Below, piece by piece: positions 1 to 8,015 of a DNA stretch of 64,000 nt. The position numbers and the translations under genes were made by a program. The stretch lies in the NCBI GenBank assembly GCA_002049545.1, contig LLYT01000003.1:1-64000 (forward strand). Direction: 5' to 3'. The notes under the pieces were generated by a model. It saw nothing but the letters and a program-made list of their open reading frames with translations, had not been told where the DNA came from and made no database searches. This stretch comes from Deltaproteobacteria bacterium tcs-42. GTDB lineage: Bacteria > Desulfobacterota > Desulfuromonadia > Desulfuromonadales > Geopsychrobacteraceae. How positions within the stretch are numbered: the stretch's first letter is position 1; each line of letters opens with the position of its first letter.

Positions 1-61
1 CTCACAAAATCAAGGACTTAGAAACCAGCCCTCGATTTTGGTCGCCCGTCCATGGGCTCCA

Positions 62-83
62 CAGGCTGTTTTTCAACAGCCTG
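62..83. repeat. hairpin downstream of the response regulator
   Basis: A perfect 9-bp inverted repeat (CAGGCTGTT / AACAGCCTG) with a 4-base loop lies immediately beyond the stop codon of the minus-strand response regulator. It has no clear T-run on that strand, so it may be a weak terminator or a dispersed palindromic repeat. The bases at about 41-64 resemble the right arm of the intergenic hairpin at 12628-12698. Confidence 0.5.
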
Positions 84-1421
84 CTACAGCCCGTAAAGTT
101 TCATTTTTTCCCACAGATTTTTGCGGCTGATCCCCAGAACTTCGGCCGCTTCGGTTTTATTGCCACTGGTTTTTTTCAAAGCGCTCCGAATACATTTTTT
201 TTCAGTAACGGCGACAGCAGCAGCAAGGTTTGACTCTTTAGTTTCGATTAAGTCGTTTTGAATTCCACTGATCTCCATCGGCAGGTTCCAAAGCTGGATC
301 TGCGGTGCCGGAGCCAATACAGTTACCCGTTCCAGGATATTTCTTAACTCGCGAACGTTGCCGGGAAACGGATATTTATTCAGAGCCTGGGAAGCATCGC
401 CTGAAAGGCTGAACTCTACCCCCCTCTCTTTCCCAAATTTTTCCAGGAAATAAGCGGTTAATTCCAGAATATCTTCTTTCCTTTCCTGCAAAGTTGGAAC
501 CGCTATGGGAATAACTTGAAGGCGGTAGTAAAGATCTTCTCGAAACTTCCCTTTTCTAACCTCTTCGGCAAGATTTTTGGTGGTGGAGCAAAGAACCCTG
601 ACATCAATCTTGATCGGGTTTTTTCCACCAACCCGTTCAATTTCTTGCTCCTGCAATACCCGCAGTAACTTGACTTGCAGGACAACGGGCATGTCACCGA
701 TTTCATCAAGCAGGATAGTCCCCTGATCGGCCAACTCAAATTTACCGATAGACGTTTGATCGGCACCAGTGAACGCCCCTTTTTCGTGACCGAACAACTC
801 CGATTCCAGAAGTCCGCTTGGAATTGCCGCACAATTGACCCGGATATAGGGCTTGTCAGCACGCCGGCTTTCATAGTGGATAGCAGCAGCAACCAGTTCT
901 TTACCGGTACCGCTTTCACCATGGATAAGAACCGTCGAATCGGATTGCGTTACTTGACTGATCAGGTTGAGCATCCGTTGCATCGGGGCACTGGAACCAA
1001 TCAGAGGCTGGCGTTGGTCACAGCAATTTTCCAGAGAAACACAGCGTGCCTTAATAGTCAGAATGTTCAGAAGGCGCTCAACCCGTAAGGTCAGGTCATC
1101 CAGATCAAACGGCTTTAAAATATAATCTGCCGCACCTTTTTTCAGACAGTTCAATGCATCATCGGTATTACCGTGAGCTGTAATCAGAATCACCTCGGTA
1201 CGCGGTGAGAACTGCTTGACTTCATCGAGTAGTTTCTCCCCATCGATACCAGGCATACGAATATCGGAGATAATCAGGTCGTAGTTGTTCTTTTTCACCA
1301 AACTTAAAGCATCGGTTCCATTGGTTGCCTGATCCACCACCCAGCCATGATTCTTTAAACGATCAAGCACCGTTATACGCACAATCTCTTCATCTTCAAC
1401 GACCAGAATTCGTGTATTCAT
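84..1421 (-). CDS. sigma-54-dependent response regulator (NtrC family)
   Basis: 445 aa with the full NtrC layout. The receiver domain (about 1-120) has phospho-acceptor Asp53 in SDIRMPG. The AAA+ domain has Walker A GESGTGKE at 168-175 and the sigma-54 contact loop GAFTGA at 215-220. A Fis-type helix-turn-helix sits at the C-terminus (about 405-445). It should bind enhancer sites and drive open-complex formation by RpoN polymerase. It lies 23 bp downstream of the cognate kinase in one minus-strand operon. The divergent haoCA genes carry a sigma-54 promoter and paired inverted repeats, so haoCA is the likely target; that link is inference. Family assignment is firm. Confidence 0.95.
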   Translation of the reverse strand: MNTRILVVEDEEIVRITVLDRLKNHGWVVDQATNGTDALSLVKKNNYDLIISDIRMPGIDGEKLLDEVKQFSPRTEVILITAHGNTDDALNCLKKGAADYILKPFDLDDLTLRVERLLNILTIKARCVSLENCCDQRQPLIGSSAPMQRMLNLISQVTQSDSTVLIHGESGTGKELVAAAIHYESRRADKPYIRVNCAAIPSGLLESELFGHEKGAFTGADQTSIGKFELADQGTILLDEIGDMPVVLQVKLLRVLQEQEIERVGGKNPIKIDVRVLCSTTKNLAEEVRKGKFREDLYYRLQVIPIAVPTLQERKEDILELTAYFLEKFGKERGVEFSLSGDASQALNKYPFPGNVRELRNILERVTVLAPAPQIQLWNLPMEISGIQNDLIETKESNLAAAVAVTEKKCIRSALKKTSGNKTEAAEVLGISRKNLWEKMKLYGL

Positions 1422-1444
1422 CCAGATTCCTCAATTGGTGTCAG

Positions 1445-3010
1445 CTATTGAAAAGGGACTGTCAGGGTAAAGCAAGCACCGCCATAAGGACTGTCTTGCA
1501 CAGAAATGTTACCACCTAGGCGTTCGATCAATGAATGAGAAACAGAAAGCCCCAGCCCTGTCCCTTCGCCAACCTCTTTGGTGGTAAAAAACGGTTCGAA
1601 AATCTTATCTTGATTTTCCTCGGCAATACCGGGTCCGTCATCAGAAATTTCAATATGAATGGATCCCATATGCAAGCGGCTGTACACGTGAATTGTTCCG
1701 CTATCTTTCCCGATAGACTGGACAGCATTAGCCGCCAGGTTTATGATCACCTGACGCAAGGCTTCAATTCCGGTCATCACCTGCTTGCCGATATTTAACT
1801 GCAAATCCAGTTGGATATTTTTATGACCCATACAGATTAATTCTACGCAGTCCTTAATTTCGCCATCAATATCACCAGATTTTATTTCCAGAGGTTCTTT
1901 CCTGCCGATATTGAGAAGTTGCTGGACAGTTCCCTTAATTCTATCGATTCCCTGGCCGAGCAAGGTCAGATAACGGTTTTGCAACTCCGGTTGATCCAGG
2001 TTCCGTTGCATTGTCTGGACACAGTTCTGCATCCCGCCGAGGGGATTATTGATTTCATGTGATATCCCGGCAACCAGACGCCCCAACGCTGCCTGCTTTT
2101 CACTCTGAAATACCTGCTCACGGATTGTATCAAGCTCCCGCTGTGAGGTTTCCAGTCGTTGACAAAGTCGACGAAAATGTTTACTCAGCACCCCTATTTC
2201 ATCATTGCGGTCAATTGCTCCGGAGTGATTGGAGAAAGGTTGTTCAGGATAGTGATCCATGGCGTCAGCAAGCAACTTTAACCGTCTGCCGACCAGGGAA
2301 TTAAAAAGCAAGTATAGACTGAGGGAAACAATTATAATTGTTGCCAGCGCAATACCCAGCAACATTCGGTTGTTAGTCTTTATTTCTGCATAAGCCCAGT
2401 CCATCGGAATCGTAACATTCATCCCCCCACGAATATCTCCGATGATATACCTCTCTCGGCTATGGCACTGGAGACATTGAGAATTAACTGTCAGAGGAGC
2501 CATATAGCGCAAACGGTAGTTCCCCTCAACCCGTTCTATCTCAATCGCCTCACCGGCACCGGCAGCGGCAGCAAAGCTCTCCAGACTACGTCGTTCAAAA
2601 CTGTCAGGGGCGTTATCCGGGTTGACCGGTTGCAGACTGGTAACATTAAACTGTCCCATCCCCTCTTTTGCCGCATAGGCCGACAGCTCCCGAGTGACCA
2701 TGGCAGGGTTACGCTTTACCAACCAATTGCCCTGCGCGTCCTGAATTGCACCCTGCTCAAGAAATGGATTGCTTTCCACTCCGGGAGCTTTGACCAAGAA
2801 AAGACCGTTGTGATCCGAGACCCATTGCCGGGTCAAACGGATCTGAGTGAAGAGCATTTTAGCCTGCTGGGTCGCATGCTCAACCACCAGATCTTCCTGA
2901 AAATCGGAGGTTCGATAAAAAGTGATTCCATACGAAATGCAAATCACCAGGCTGATCAAAAGAATTAGTTTGGTTTTTAACTGCATATAAAAGGAAACTC
3001 TATTAATCAT
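1445..3010 (-). CDS. membrane sensor histidine kinase with periplasmic c-type haem domain
   Basis: 521 aa. TM1 is at about 14-32. The periplasmic region (about 35-210) resembles the DUF3365/Tll0287-like family and carries one c-type haem motif, C179-x-x-C182-H183. TM2 is at about 216-238, followed by a HAMP-like linker, a coiled coil, a HisKA box with His318 in SHEINNPLGG, and a C-terminal HATPase with GTGLGLS. A covalent haem outside the membrane suggests sensing of redox state or a small ligand such as NO or nitrite; the ligand is not visible in the sequence. It is the first gene of the operon with the sigma-54 activator and diverges from haoCA. A second possible start is Met9 (2986); neither start has a strong Shine-Dalgarno sequence. 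Confidence 0.93.
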   Translation of the reverse strand: MINRVSFYMQLKTKLILLISLVICISYGITFYRTSDFQEDLVVEHATQQAKMLFTQIRLTRQWVSDHNGLFLVKAPGVESNPFLEQGAIQDAQGNWLVKRNPAMVTRELSAYAAKEGMGQFNVTSLQPVNPDNAPDSFERRSLESFAAAAGAGEAIEIERVEGNYRLRYMAPLTVNSQCLQCHSRERYIIGDIRGGMNVTIPMDWAYAEIKTNNRMLLGIALATIIIVSLSLYLLFNSLVGRRLKLLADAMDHYPEQPFSNHSGAIDRNDEIGVLSKHFRRLCQRLETSQRELDTIREQVFQSEKQAALGRLVAGISHEINNPLGGMQNCVQTMQRNLDQPELQNRYLTLLGQGIDRIKGTVQQLLNIGRKEPLEIKSGDIDGEIKDCVELICMGHKNIQLDLQLNIGKQVMTGIEALRQVIINLAANAVQSIGKDSGTIHVYSRLHMGSIHIEISDDGPGIAEENQDKIFEPFFTTKEVGEGTGLGLSVSHSLIERLGGNISVQDSPYGGACFTLTVPFQ

Positions 3011-3035
3011 AAGGGTTTATATGTTTGCCTTGGCT

Positions 3036-3085
3036 GCTACCGAACGGTAACATGGCTGGCAAGGCAAAGGCTACCCTCTGGTAAC
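3036..3085. promoter_or_regulatory. two putative activator (enhancer) sites, GCTACC-N4-GGTAAC
   Basis: Two copies of the same interrupted palindrome, GCTACC-N4-GGTAAC, lie at 3036-3051 and 3070-3085, centres 34 bp apart. The N4 spacers differ (gaac, ctct) while the arms are identical, as expected for protein-binding sites. They sit about 50-100 bp upstream of the sigma-54 -24 box, the usual place for NtrC-family enhancers. A further 9-bp inverted repeat (TTTGCCTTG at 3024-3032, CAAGGCAAA at 3060-3068) brackets the first site. Binding by the adjacent regulator is inferred. Confidence 0.7.
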
Positions 3086-3136
3086 AAAAACAACATTCAA
3101 TATTACATATGTTAGTGAAAAACAAAGTATTTATTA

Positions 3137-3152
3137 TGGCATAATCTTTGCT
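3137..3152 (+). promoter_or_regulatory. sigma-54 promoter of haoCA
   Basis: TGGCAT at 3137-3142 and TTGCT at 3148-3152 place the invariant GG and GC exactly 10 bases apart, close to the consensus TGGCAC-N5-TTGCW. The predicted transcript start is near 3162-3164, leaving a leader of about 125 bases before haoC. The operon next door encodes a sigma-54 activator. Confidence 0.8.
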
Positions 3153-3286
3153 ATATCAAAATAAGGTGGATGATTTGTTGCTTTTGAATCAACATCTGAT
3201 ATTAATTATTGCTGTAGCTATTATGTCATTAGATGAAACTCTCTCGAAAAGAATTATGACTGCCACTCAAGTAAGGAGGTGATTGA

Positions 3287-3859
3287 ATGTCGAGTAAAAA
3301 AAACCCGAAGCCAAAGATGTCCGCGGCAAAGAAAATGTGGATTTTGGGAGCGACGTTTGGCGTTGTGGGTGCGATGGTTCTGGTTCTGGCTTCGGGCTTT
3401 ATGGTTGAGTCAACCAACACCGATAAATTTTGTGTTAGTTGCCATGTCATGGAGCCCTTTAGAACCTCGTGGAAAGCTTCTGTCCACGGCGGTAAAAACC
3501 CGCAGGGGTTTACTGCACAATGTGTCGATTGCCATCTGCCACATGACGGTTTTGTCAATTATCTGGTCACCAAGGCAAGAACAGGGTTAAGCGACGTTTA
3601 CCACAATTTTTTCATTGATGGGGAAAGCTTTGATTGGGCCGCAAACACCGAGGAAAATCGGCTTAAATTCACTTTTGACAGCGCCTGTCACCGTTGTCAC
3701 CACAATTTGACCCCACCGGGAATATCAACAGGTGGCTTTATCGCTCACCGGGCCTATATGAGGGGCGAGGCAAACAAAATGTGTGTTGAGTGTCATATGC
3801 ATGTTGGTCACAAGGATATGCTGCGGACAGTCGAAGAATTTTATGCAACGCAAAAATAA
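3287..3859 (+). CDS. NapC/NrfH-type membrane tetrahaem cytochrome c (HaoC-like)
   Basis: 190 aa. A short lysine-rich cytoplasmic N-terminus is followed by one TM anchor (about 17-40) and a periplasmic domain with four CxxCH haem motifs at 49-53, 79-83, 134-138 and 166-170. NapC/NrfH proteins take electrons from menaquinol and pass them to a periplasmic multihaem reductase. The next gene, 22 bp away, is an octahaem HAO-like cytochrome, an arrangement described as haoCA in Campylobacterota. The start has a consensus Shine-Dalgarno, AAGGAGGTG, 6 bases upstream. Four haems match NrfH. The role as quinol dehydrogenase for the neighbour is inferred from context. Confidence 0.92.
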   Translation: MSSKKNPKPKMSAAKKMWILGATFGVVGAMVLVLASGFMVESTNTDKFCVSCHVMEPFRTSWKASVHGGKNPQGFTAQCVDCHLPHDGFVNYLVTKARTGLSDVYHNFFIDGESFDWAANTEENRLKFTFDSACHRCHHNLTPPGISTGGFIAHRAYMRGEANKMCVECHMHVGHKDMLRTVEEFYATQK

Positions 3860-3881
3860 CTAAGCGAAAAGGAGGTTTCAA

Positions 3882-5240
3882 GTGAAACAAATTTATGGAA
3901 AAATTGGACTGATCAGCCTTGCCTGTCTGCTGGTCTGGAGTGGGATGGCCTTTGCTGCTAATACCCCGAACCTGGCGCCGAAAAAAATCGTGGTTAAACG
4001 CGGATACACCAAAGAGGCAGCCAAATGTGTCGAGTGTCACGCCGATAAGACCCCAGGGGTGGTCTCTGATTGGAAGACGAGTCGCATGGCAAATGCCGGT
4101 GTCTCTTGTTACGATTGTCACGTGGTTGAAGCAAGCTCACTAATGGCGAGCCAGTGCTCGGGCCTCAAGGGGACCGACATCATGATCTCACCAATGGTCT
4201 CTTCCAAAACCTGCTCTCGCTGTCACCCCTCTGAAGTGGACGAATTTTTAAAAAGTGCTCACGCCGACCTGTCACGTGACGCAGTTTATGACGAAGAAAA
4301 GGCTGCGGGTAAGTTGGTTGGGCTGCAACTACAGCATGAAGGTGCCGGCTTCCTTGGTGTTGAGCCAGGTTCTTTGGTGAACGAAGCTTCTCGGACTTCC
4401 GGTTGTGCCGTATGCCACGGTAGTGTGGTCGAGGTTGGCCCCGACAACAAACCGATCAAGAGCACTTGGCCCGGCGGCGTCGGTACTCTTTATCCCGACG
4501 GTTCGGTAGGTAACTGTACCGTATGTCACACCCGTCATGGCTTTTCAATCGCCGAAGCCCGCAAGCCGGAAGCTTGTGCCAGCTGCCACCTTGGCCCTGA
4601 TCATCCAAATATCGAAATCTACCATGAGTCCAAGCACGGCCAAATTTTCCTCACTGACGGCGAAGATTGGGAATGGGAAAGCGCAACCGGTACCTGGCAA
4701 CCAGGCGACTACCGTGCCCCAACTTGTGCAGTATGCCACATGTCCGGTATCGGTGAGCTTGAGACCACCCACAATGTCGCTGATCGTCTTAAGTGGGACC
4801 TGATGCACAAGCGCAGCGAAATTCGCAGCGGTGCCCGTGGTGACGGTGAAAAAGGTGATAAGTTGATGCGCAAAGTCTGCATTAACTGCCATGGACCAAG
4901 TCACACCGACAACACGCGGCAGATGCTTGATAGCGCAGTCGCTTTATACAACACGTATTGGGATGGTGCCGTGGAAATGAAGAAGGAACTCGCAGCCAAA
5001 GGTTTGCTGGGTGAGGATCCATGGCGTGATGGTTTCCAGGAATTGATGTACTACCTCTGGCATCATACCGGTCGTCGTGCCCGCCATGGTGCAGCTATGA
5101 ACGGTCCAGACTATGCACACTGGCATGGATTCTTCCAAATGTTCCAAGTATACAAAGATATGGAAGGTATCTATAATTGGCGTCTCGAAAACAATAAGAT
5201 CGAAGAACTAAGTACCGTTATGAGTACTGGACCAGAATAG
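3882..5240 (+). CDS. octahaem hydroxylamine oxidoreductase-like cytochrome c (HaoA)
   Basis: 452 aa with a Sec signal peptide cut near residues 25-26 (AFA|AN). It has eight CxxCH motifs at 49-53, 76-80, 111-115, 175-179, 212-216, 232-236, 282-286 and 333-337, the HAO complement. Asp240-His241 (GPDHPN) fits the Asp-His pair near the active-site haem. The C-terminal half has helical WHH and HWHG segments as in the family. In ammonia oxidisers HAO oxidises hydroxylamine. Homologues paired with a NapC/NrfH anchor and lacking cytochrome c554 partners are proposed to work reductively, on nitrite or hydroxylamine, and this pair fits that group. Whether the tyrosine that cross-links the P460 haem is present cannot be judged without alignment. 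The start is GTG with AGGAGG upstream. Confidence 0.92.
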   Translation: MKQIYGKIGLISLACLLVWSGMAFAANTPNLAPKKIVVKRGYTKEAAKCVECHADKTPGVVSDWKTSRMANAGVSCYDCHVVEASSLMASQCSGLKGTDIMISPMVSSKTCSRCHPSEVDEFLKSAHADLSRDAVYDEEKAAGKLVGLQLQHEGAGFLGVEPGSLVNEASRTSGCAVCHGSVVEVGPDNKPIKSTWPGGVGTLYPDGSVGNCTVCHTRHGFSIAEARKPEACASCHLGPDHPNIEIYHESKHGQIFLTDGEDWEWESATGTWQPGDYRAPTCAVCHMSGIGELETTHNVADRLKWDLMHKRSEIRSGARGDGEKGDKLMRKVCINCHGPSHTDNTRQMLDSAVALYNTYWDGAVEMKKELAAKGLLGEDPWRDGFQELMYYLWHHTGRRARHGAAMNGPDYAHWHGFFQMFQVYKDMEGIYNWRLENNKIEELSTVMSTGPE

Positions 5241-5265
5241 GGTTCGTTGATATCTCTTGCCAGAC

Positions 5266-5297
5266 AAAAGCCCCCGTTTAACGACGGGGGCTTTTGC
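5266..5297 (+). terminator. rho-independent terminator of haoCA
   Basis: AAAAGCCCCCGT and ACGGGGGCTTTT form a GC-rich stem with a very short loop, ending in a T-run, 26 bp after the haoA stop codon. The hairpin is nearly perfect and would end the haoCA transcript. Confidence 0.9.
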
Positions 5298-5324
5298 TAT
5301 CCATCTTATTAAATAAAAGGTTCG

Positions 5325-5663
5325 ATGATGAAAAGGTTTTTTATTATTTTTCTATTGTTGTTACTTGCCACAAGTTGCTTTGCTTTGACAGAGAGTTTCG
5401 GCCCGCAATACGACACTGTCGTCAAGATATTTCAGGGAAAAGGCGAGCCGTATGCCATGGATGCCAACTGGAAAAGCCAGACGTTGCTAACCATAGGGGT
5501 TTTTAACCACAGCAAGGACTATGATCAATATGCAAGTCATGCCTGTGACGTCATTGAGAAAAATGGTTTTCAGGGAAAAGGTGTTGCGGCGCAGATTGTC
5601 GATATGAGAAAGCTGATAGAGAGCGAAGAATGGGTCGTATTGGGGGAGGCTCAATGCAATTAA
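5325..5663 (+). CDS. small secreted protein, unknown function
   Basis: 112 aa, not recognised. A hydrophobic N-terminal signal (about 4-21, ending SCFA) predicts export; the Cys in ATSC is only a weak lipobox, so cleavage by signal peptidase I is as likely as a lipoprotein. The mature part is about 90 residues with two cysteines, one in the last three residues, and no haem or metal motif. It starts 85 bp after haoA beyond a terminator, so it probably has its own promoter. ATG at 5325 and 5328 are both possible starts. Its stop codon overlaps that of the convergent ferredoxin by 4 bp. A link to the HAO pathway is only positional. Confidence 0.7.
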   Translation: MMKRFFIIFLLLLLATSCFALTESFGPQYDTVVKIFQGKGEPYAMDANWKSQTLLTIGVFNHSKDYDQYASHACDVIEKNGFQGKGVAAQIVDMRKLIESEEWVVLGEAQCN

Positions 5664-5872
5664 TCTGAAGATCGCTGTACTATTTTCAGTGCCTGGTGGG
5701 GACAGGCAGAAACGCAAACCCCACAATCGCAACACCGGTTGATGTCGACAACCACTTTTTTACTGCCGAAACCATCTGGAAATTCGGTCTCCAAAGTTAA
5801 GGCTGAATACGAGCAGGCAGCAGCACAAGATCCGCACCCCGTACATTTATCCAGAGCTGTAACGGTCATCAA
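5660..5872 (-). CDS. 2[4Fe-4S] ferredoxin
   Basis: 70 aa. Two classical cluster motifs are visible: CTGCGSCAAAC near residues 10-20 and CCDCGVCVSACP near 48-59. They are joined by a linker rich in Gly and Lys and together form a clostridial-type ferredoxin fold with no extra domain. It is a cytoplasmic low-potential electron carrier. It lies convergent to the secreted protein, with a 4-bp overlap of stop codons, so the two transcripts are antisense at their 3' ends. The partner enzyme is not in the window. Confidence 0.88.
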   Translation of the reverse strand: MMTVTALDKCTGCGSCAAACSYSALTLETEFPDGFGSKKVVVDINRCCDCGVCVSACPHQALKIVQRSSD

Positions 5873-6227
5873 AATATTCTCGGATCATGGGTGTAAGGGT
5901 GATGTAACGGGGCATGCCTGCTGTTGCCCCACTCTCATTTTCCGGTGACTGCTATTTTCTATTTAAAGCTTTCCAAAGTCAAACCCTGCAACAATCCTGC
6001 AGCATCACCCCACGATATTGTTCCAATACGCTGATGAAAACCATGGACTTTAATCCAGGACTTTCAGTCCCGATTTGTTTTACAGTTAATGGGTGCATTT
6101 TGTGGTGGGTGTTGTTATCCTGAGCGGCCAAATTGGATAATCGCCATTGAAAAAGGGGGAATTGTGGCGGGAACCATGCTCGATTTCAGGCCATAAAAAC
6201 AATAAAAATAACAGGTTATGTACTGAT
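5873..6227. other. 355-bp intergenic region upstream of trpG
   Basis: No conserved gene is visible. It must hold the promoter of the minus-strand ferredoxin and control sequences for trpG. One short frame in it ends with two adjacent Trp codons (see the candidate leader at 6034-6123). No T-run terminator hairpin was found. Confidence 0.5.
6034..6140 (+). promoter_or_regulatory. candidate trp leader peptide with tandem Trp codons
   Basis: A 29-codon frame (6034-6123) ends in LWWVLLS with two adjacent TGG codons six codons before the stop. Its last codons form a 6-bp hairpin (TTATCC at 6115-6120, GGATAA at 6135-6140). Position about 100 bp upstream of trpG fits a transcription or translation attenuator. 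Against it: no good Shine-Dalgarno, and no U-tract terminator downstream. A longer in-frame version starts at 5914. Confidence 0.3.
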
Positions 6228-6800
6228 ATGCTTTTAATGATTGATAATTACGACTCTTTTACCTACAACCTGGTGCAGTACTTTATGGAACTGGGTGAAG
6301 AGGTCAAGGTGATCCGAAATGATAAATTGACCCTTGCGGATATTGAACAACTGGCTCCCGATCGGTTGGTGATTTCTCCCGGGCCGTGTACGCCGAAAGA
6401 GGCGGGGATTTCGGTTGCGGCGATTCAGCAGTTTGCTGGTAAAATACCCATTTTGGGTATCTGCCTGGGACATCAGTCCATCACCGAGGCATTTGCCGGA
6501 AAAGTGGTGCGGGCTGATCGTTTAATGCATGGTAAAACCAGCCCGATTCATCATGATGGTCATGCCCTTTATCAAAATCTGCCCGATCCTTTTACGGCAA
6601 CACGTTACCATTCCCTGATTGCCGAGCGGGAGAGTTTCCCCGCTTGCTTGAACATCACCGCATGGACCGAAGAAGGGGAAATTATGGGGTTGCGGCATCA
6701 AGAATTACCGGTGTGGGGTGTGCAGTTTCATCCCGAATCCATTCTGACAACTGAGGGGATGGATTTGCTGGATAATTTTCTGCGTCTGTCGTCCGGGTAG
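6228..6800 (+). CDS. trpG: anthranilate synthase component II (glutamine amidotransferase)
   Basis: 190 aa from ATG 6228, whose product begins [14 protein letters not shown] as in TrpG/PabA. The reading frame stays open to 6147, but that extension is not conserved. It is a class I glutamine amidotransferase with nucleophile Cys79 in GICLGHQ and the His/Glu pair in FHPES near the C-terminus. It supplies ammonia to TrpE (or PabB) for anthranilate (or aminodeoxychorismate). Followed by trpD, so TrpG is the better name, though a shared PabA role is common. No trpE precedes it, which is unusual for a trp cluster. Confidence 0.93.
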   Translation: MLLMIDNYDSFTYNLVQYFMELGEEVKVIRNDKLTLADIEQLAPDRLVISPGPCTPKEAGISVAAIQQFAGKIPILGICLGHQSITEAFAGKVVRADRLMHGKTSPIHHDGHALYQNLPDPFTATRYHSLIAERESFPACLNITAWTEEGEIMGLRHQELPVWGVQFHPESILTTEGMDLLDNFLRLSSG

Positions 6801-6947
6801 TGTCACCTGAACCACAGAGAGAGCGGGGCTCAGAGAGGGGCGACTTCTTTTAGCCTGTACCCTGTTCTGAAGACCAAAGAGCTTTTGGCATTTCTCTGCG
6901 GCACAGTGCCTCAGTGGTAAAATGTTGAATACAAGAATATAATATCG
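6801..6947. repeat. intergenic imperfect inverted repeat, trpG-trpD gap
   Basis: The gap has a partly symmetrical layout: ACCACAGAG near its left end answers CTCAGTGGT near its right end (8 of 9 positions as an inverted repeat). No gene is visible. It is similar in character to the palindromic DNA found in the other trp gaps. Confidence 0.4.
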
Positions 6948-6965
6948 ATGGTTGGAGATTTATTG

Positions 6966-8015
6966 ATGATTAAAACTGCGATTGCCAAACTGGTTGAACG
7001 GCACGATTTGAGTGAGCCGGAAATGATTGATGCCATGAATCAGATTATGGGTGGTGAGGCCACTCCGGCGCAGATTGGTTCATTTATCACTGCTTTGCGG
7101 ATGAAAGGGGAAACGATACCCGAAATTATCGGTGCAGCACGGGTGATGCGGGAGCGTGCCACCCCGATCCGGGTGGGTGATGTGGTCGATATCGACCGTG
7201 ATGATATTGATGTTGATCGCGAAACCATTCTGGATACTTGTGGAACCGGTGGCAGTGGAACCAGGAGTTTTAATATTTCAACGACAGTTGCGATTGTTGT
7301 TGCGGCATGCGGTGCTAAGGTTGCCAAACATGGGAACCGCAGTGTTTCATCTTCCTGCGGTAGCGCCGATGTTCTGGAAGAGCTTGGGGTGAAACTCGAT
7401 ATTTCACCCGAGCAGGTTGCCAAATCAATCGCCGCAGCGGGGGTCGGTTTTTTGTTTGCCCCGGCATTGCACGGAGCGATGAAGCACGCGATCGGCCCCC
7501 GGCGTGAGATCGGGATCCGGACGATTTTTAATCTCCTTGGACCGCTAACCAACCCCGCCGGAGCCGATCGGCAGGTTCTGGGGGTCTATCGTCGCGAGTT
7601 GGTCGAGCCATTAGCACAGGTGTTGCAACAGCTGGGTTGCCGGCGTGGGTTTGTGGTGCATGGCGAAGATGGCATGGATGAAATTACTTTGACCGGGACC
7701 ACCCTGGTGGCGGCAATTCAAGGCAATAGTGTTGAGCTGCACACCGTGACCCCCGAGGCGTTCGGATTTGAACGCTGTCAACTGGATGATCTGCAGGGGG
7801 GCGATGCCCGGCAGAATGCCACAATTGTCAACGCTGTCCTGGCCGGTGAACCCGGACCAAAGCTCGATATTGTCTTGTTGAACAGTTCTTATGCTTTGGT
7901 TGCTGCGGGACTGGCTGATGGCATTGATGCCGGCATTGAGCAGGCACGTGAAGCGATTACCAGTGGACGGGCCAAGGCGACGCTGGAAACCTTGATCGCG
8001 ATGACGAACCAATGA
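6966..8015 (+). CDS. trpD: anthranilate phosphoribosyltransferase
   Basis: 349 aa from ATG 6966, chosen over ATG 6948 because GGAG at 6954-6957 sits 8 bases before it and the product MIKTAIAKL matches the family start. TrpD transfers the phosphoribosyl group of PRPP to anthranilate. The glycine-rich PRPP loop is visible as [15 protein letters not shown], followed by KHGNRSVSS with the anthranilate-site residues. Length is normal for the family. Its stop overlaps the trpC start by 4 bp (ATGA), implying translational coupling. Confidence 0.96.
   Translation: MIKTAIAKLVERHDLSEPEMIDAMNQIMGGEATPAQIGSFITALRMKGETIPEIIGAARVMRERATPIRVGDVVDIDRDDIDVDRETILDTCGTGGSGTRSFNISTTVAIVVAACGAKVAKHGNRSVSSSCGSADVLEELGVKLDISPEQVAKSIAAAGVGFLFAPALHGAMKHAIGPRREIGIRTIFNLLGPLTNPAGADRQVLGVYRRELVEPLAQVLQQLGCRRGFVVHGEDGMDEITLTGTTLVAAIQGNSVELHTVTPEAFGFERCQLDDLQGGDARQNATIVNAVLAGEPGPKLDIVLLNSSYALVAAGLADGIDAGIEQAREAITSGRAKATLETLIAMTNQ

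Noticed and set aside
3082-5240. Ammonia-oxidation gene set around haoA
   Set aside because: No amo, cytochrome c554 or cM552 genes; the context is a NapC/NrfH partner and sigma-54 control.
5914-6123. 69-aa frame upstream of trpG as a protein gene
   Set aside because: No family features and no ribosome site; only its last codons (tandem Trp) are of interest and are listed as a possible leader.
6147-6227. N-terminal extension of TrpG
   Set aside because: The family begins at [11 protein letters not shown]; the upstream codons are not conserved in type and lie in the leader.
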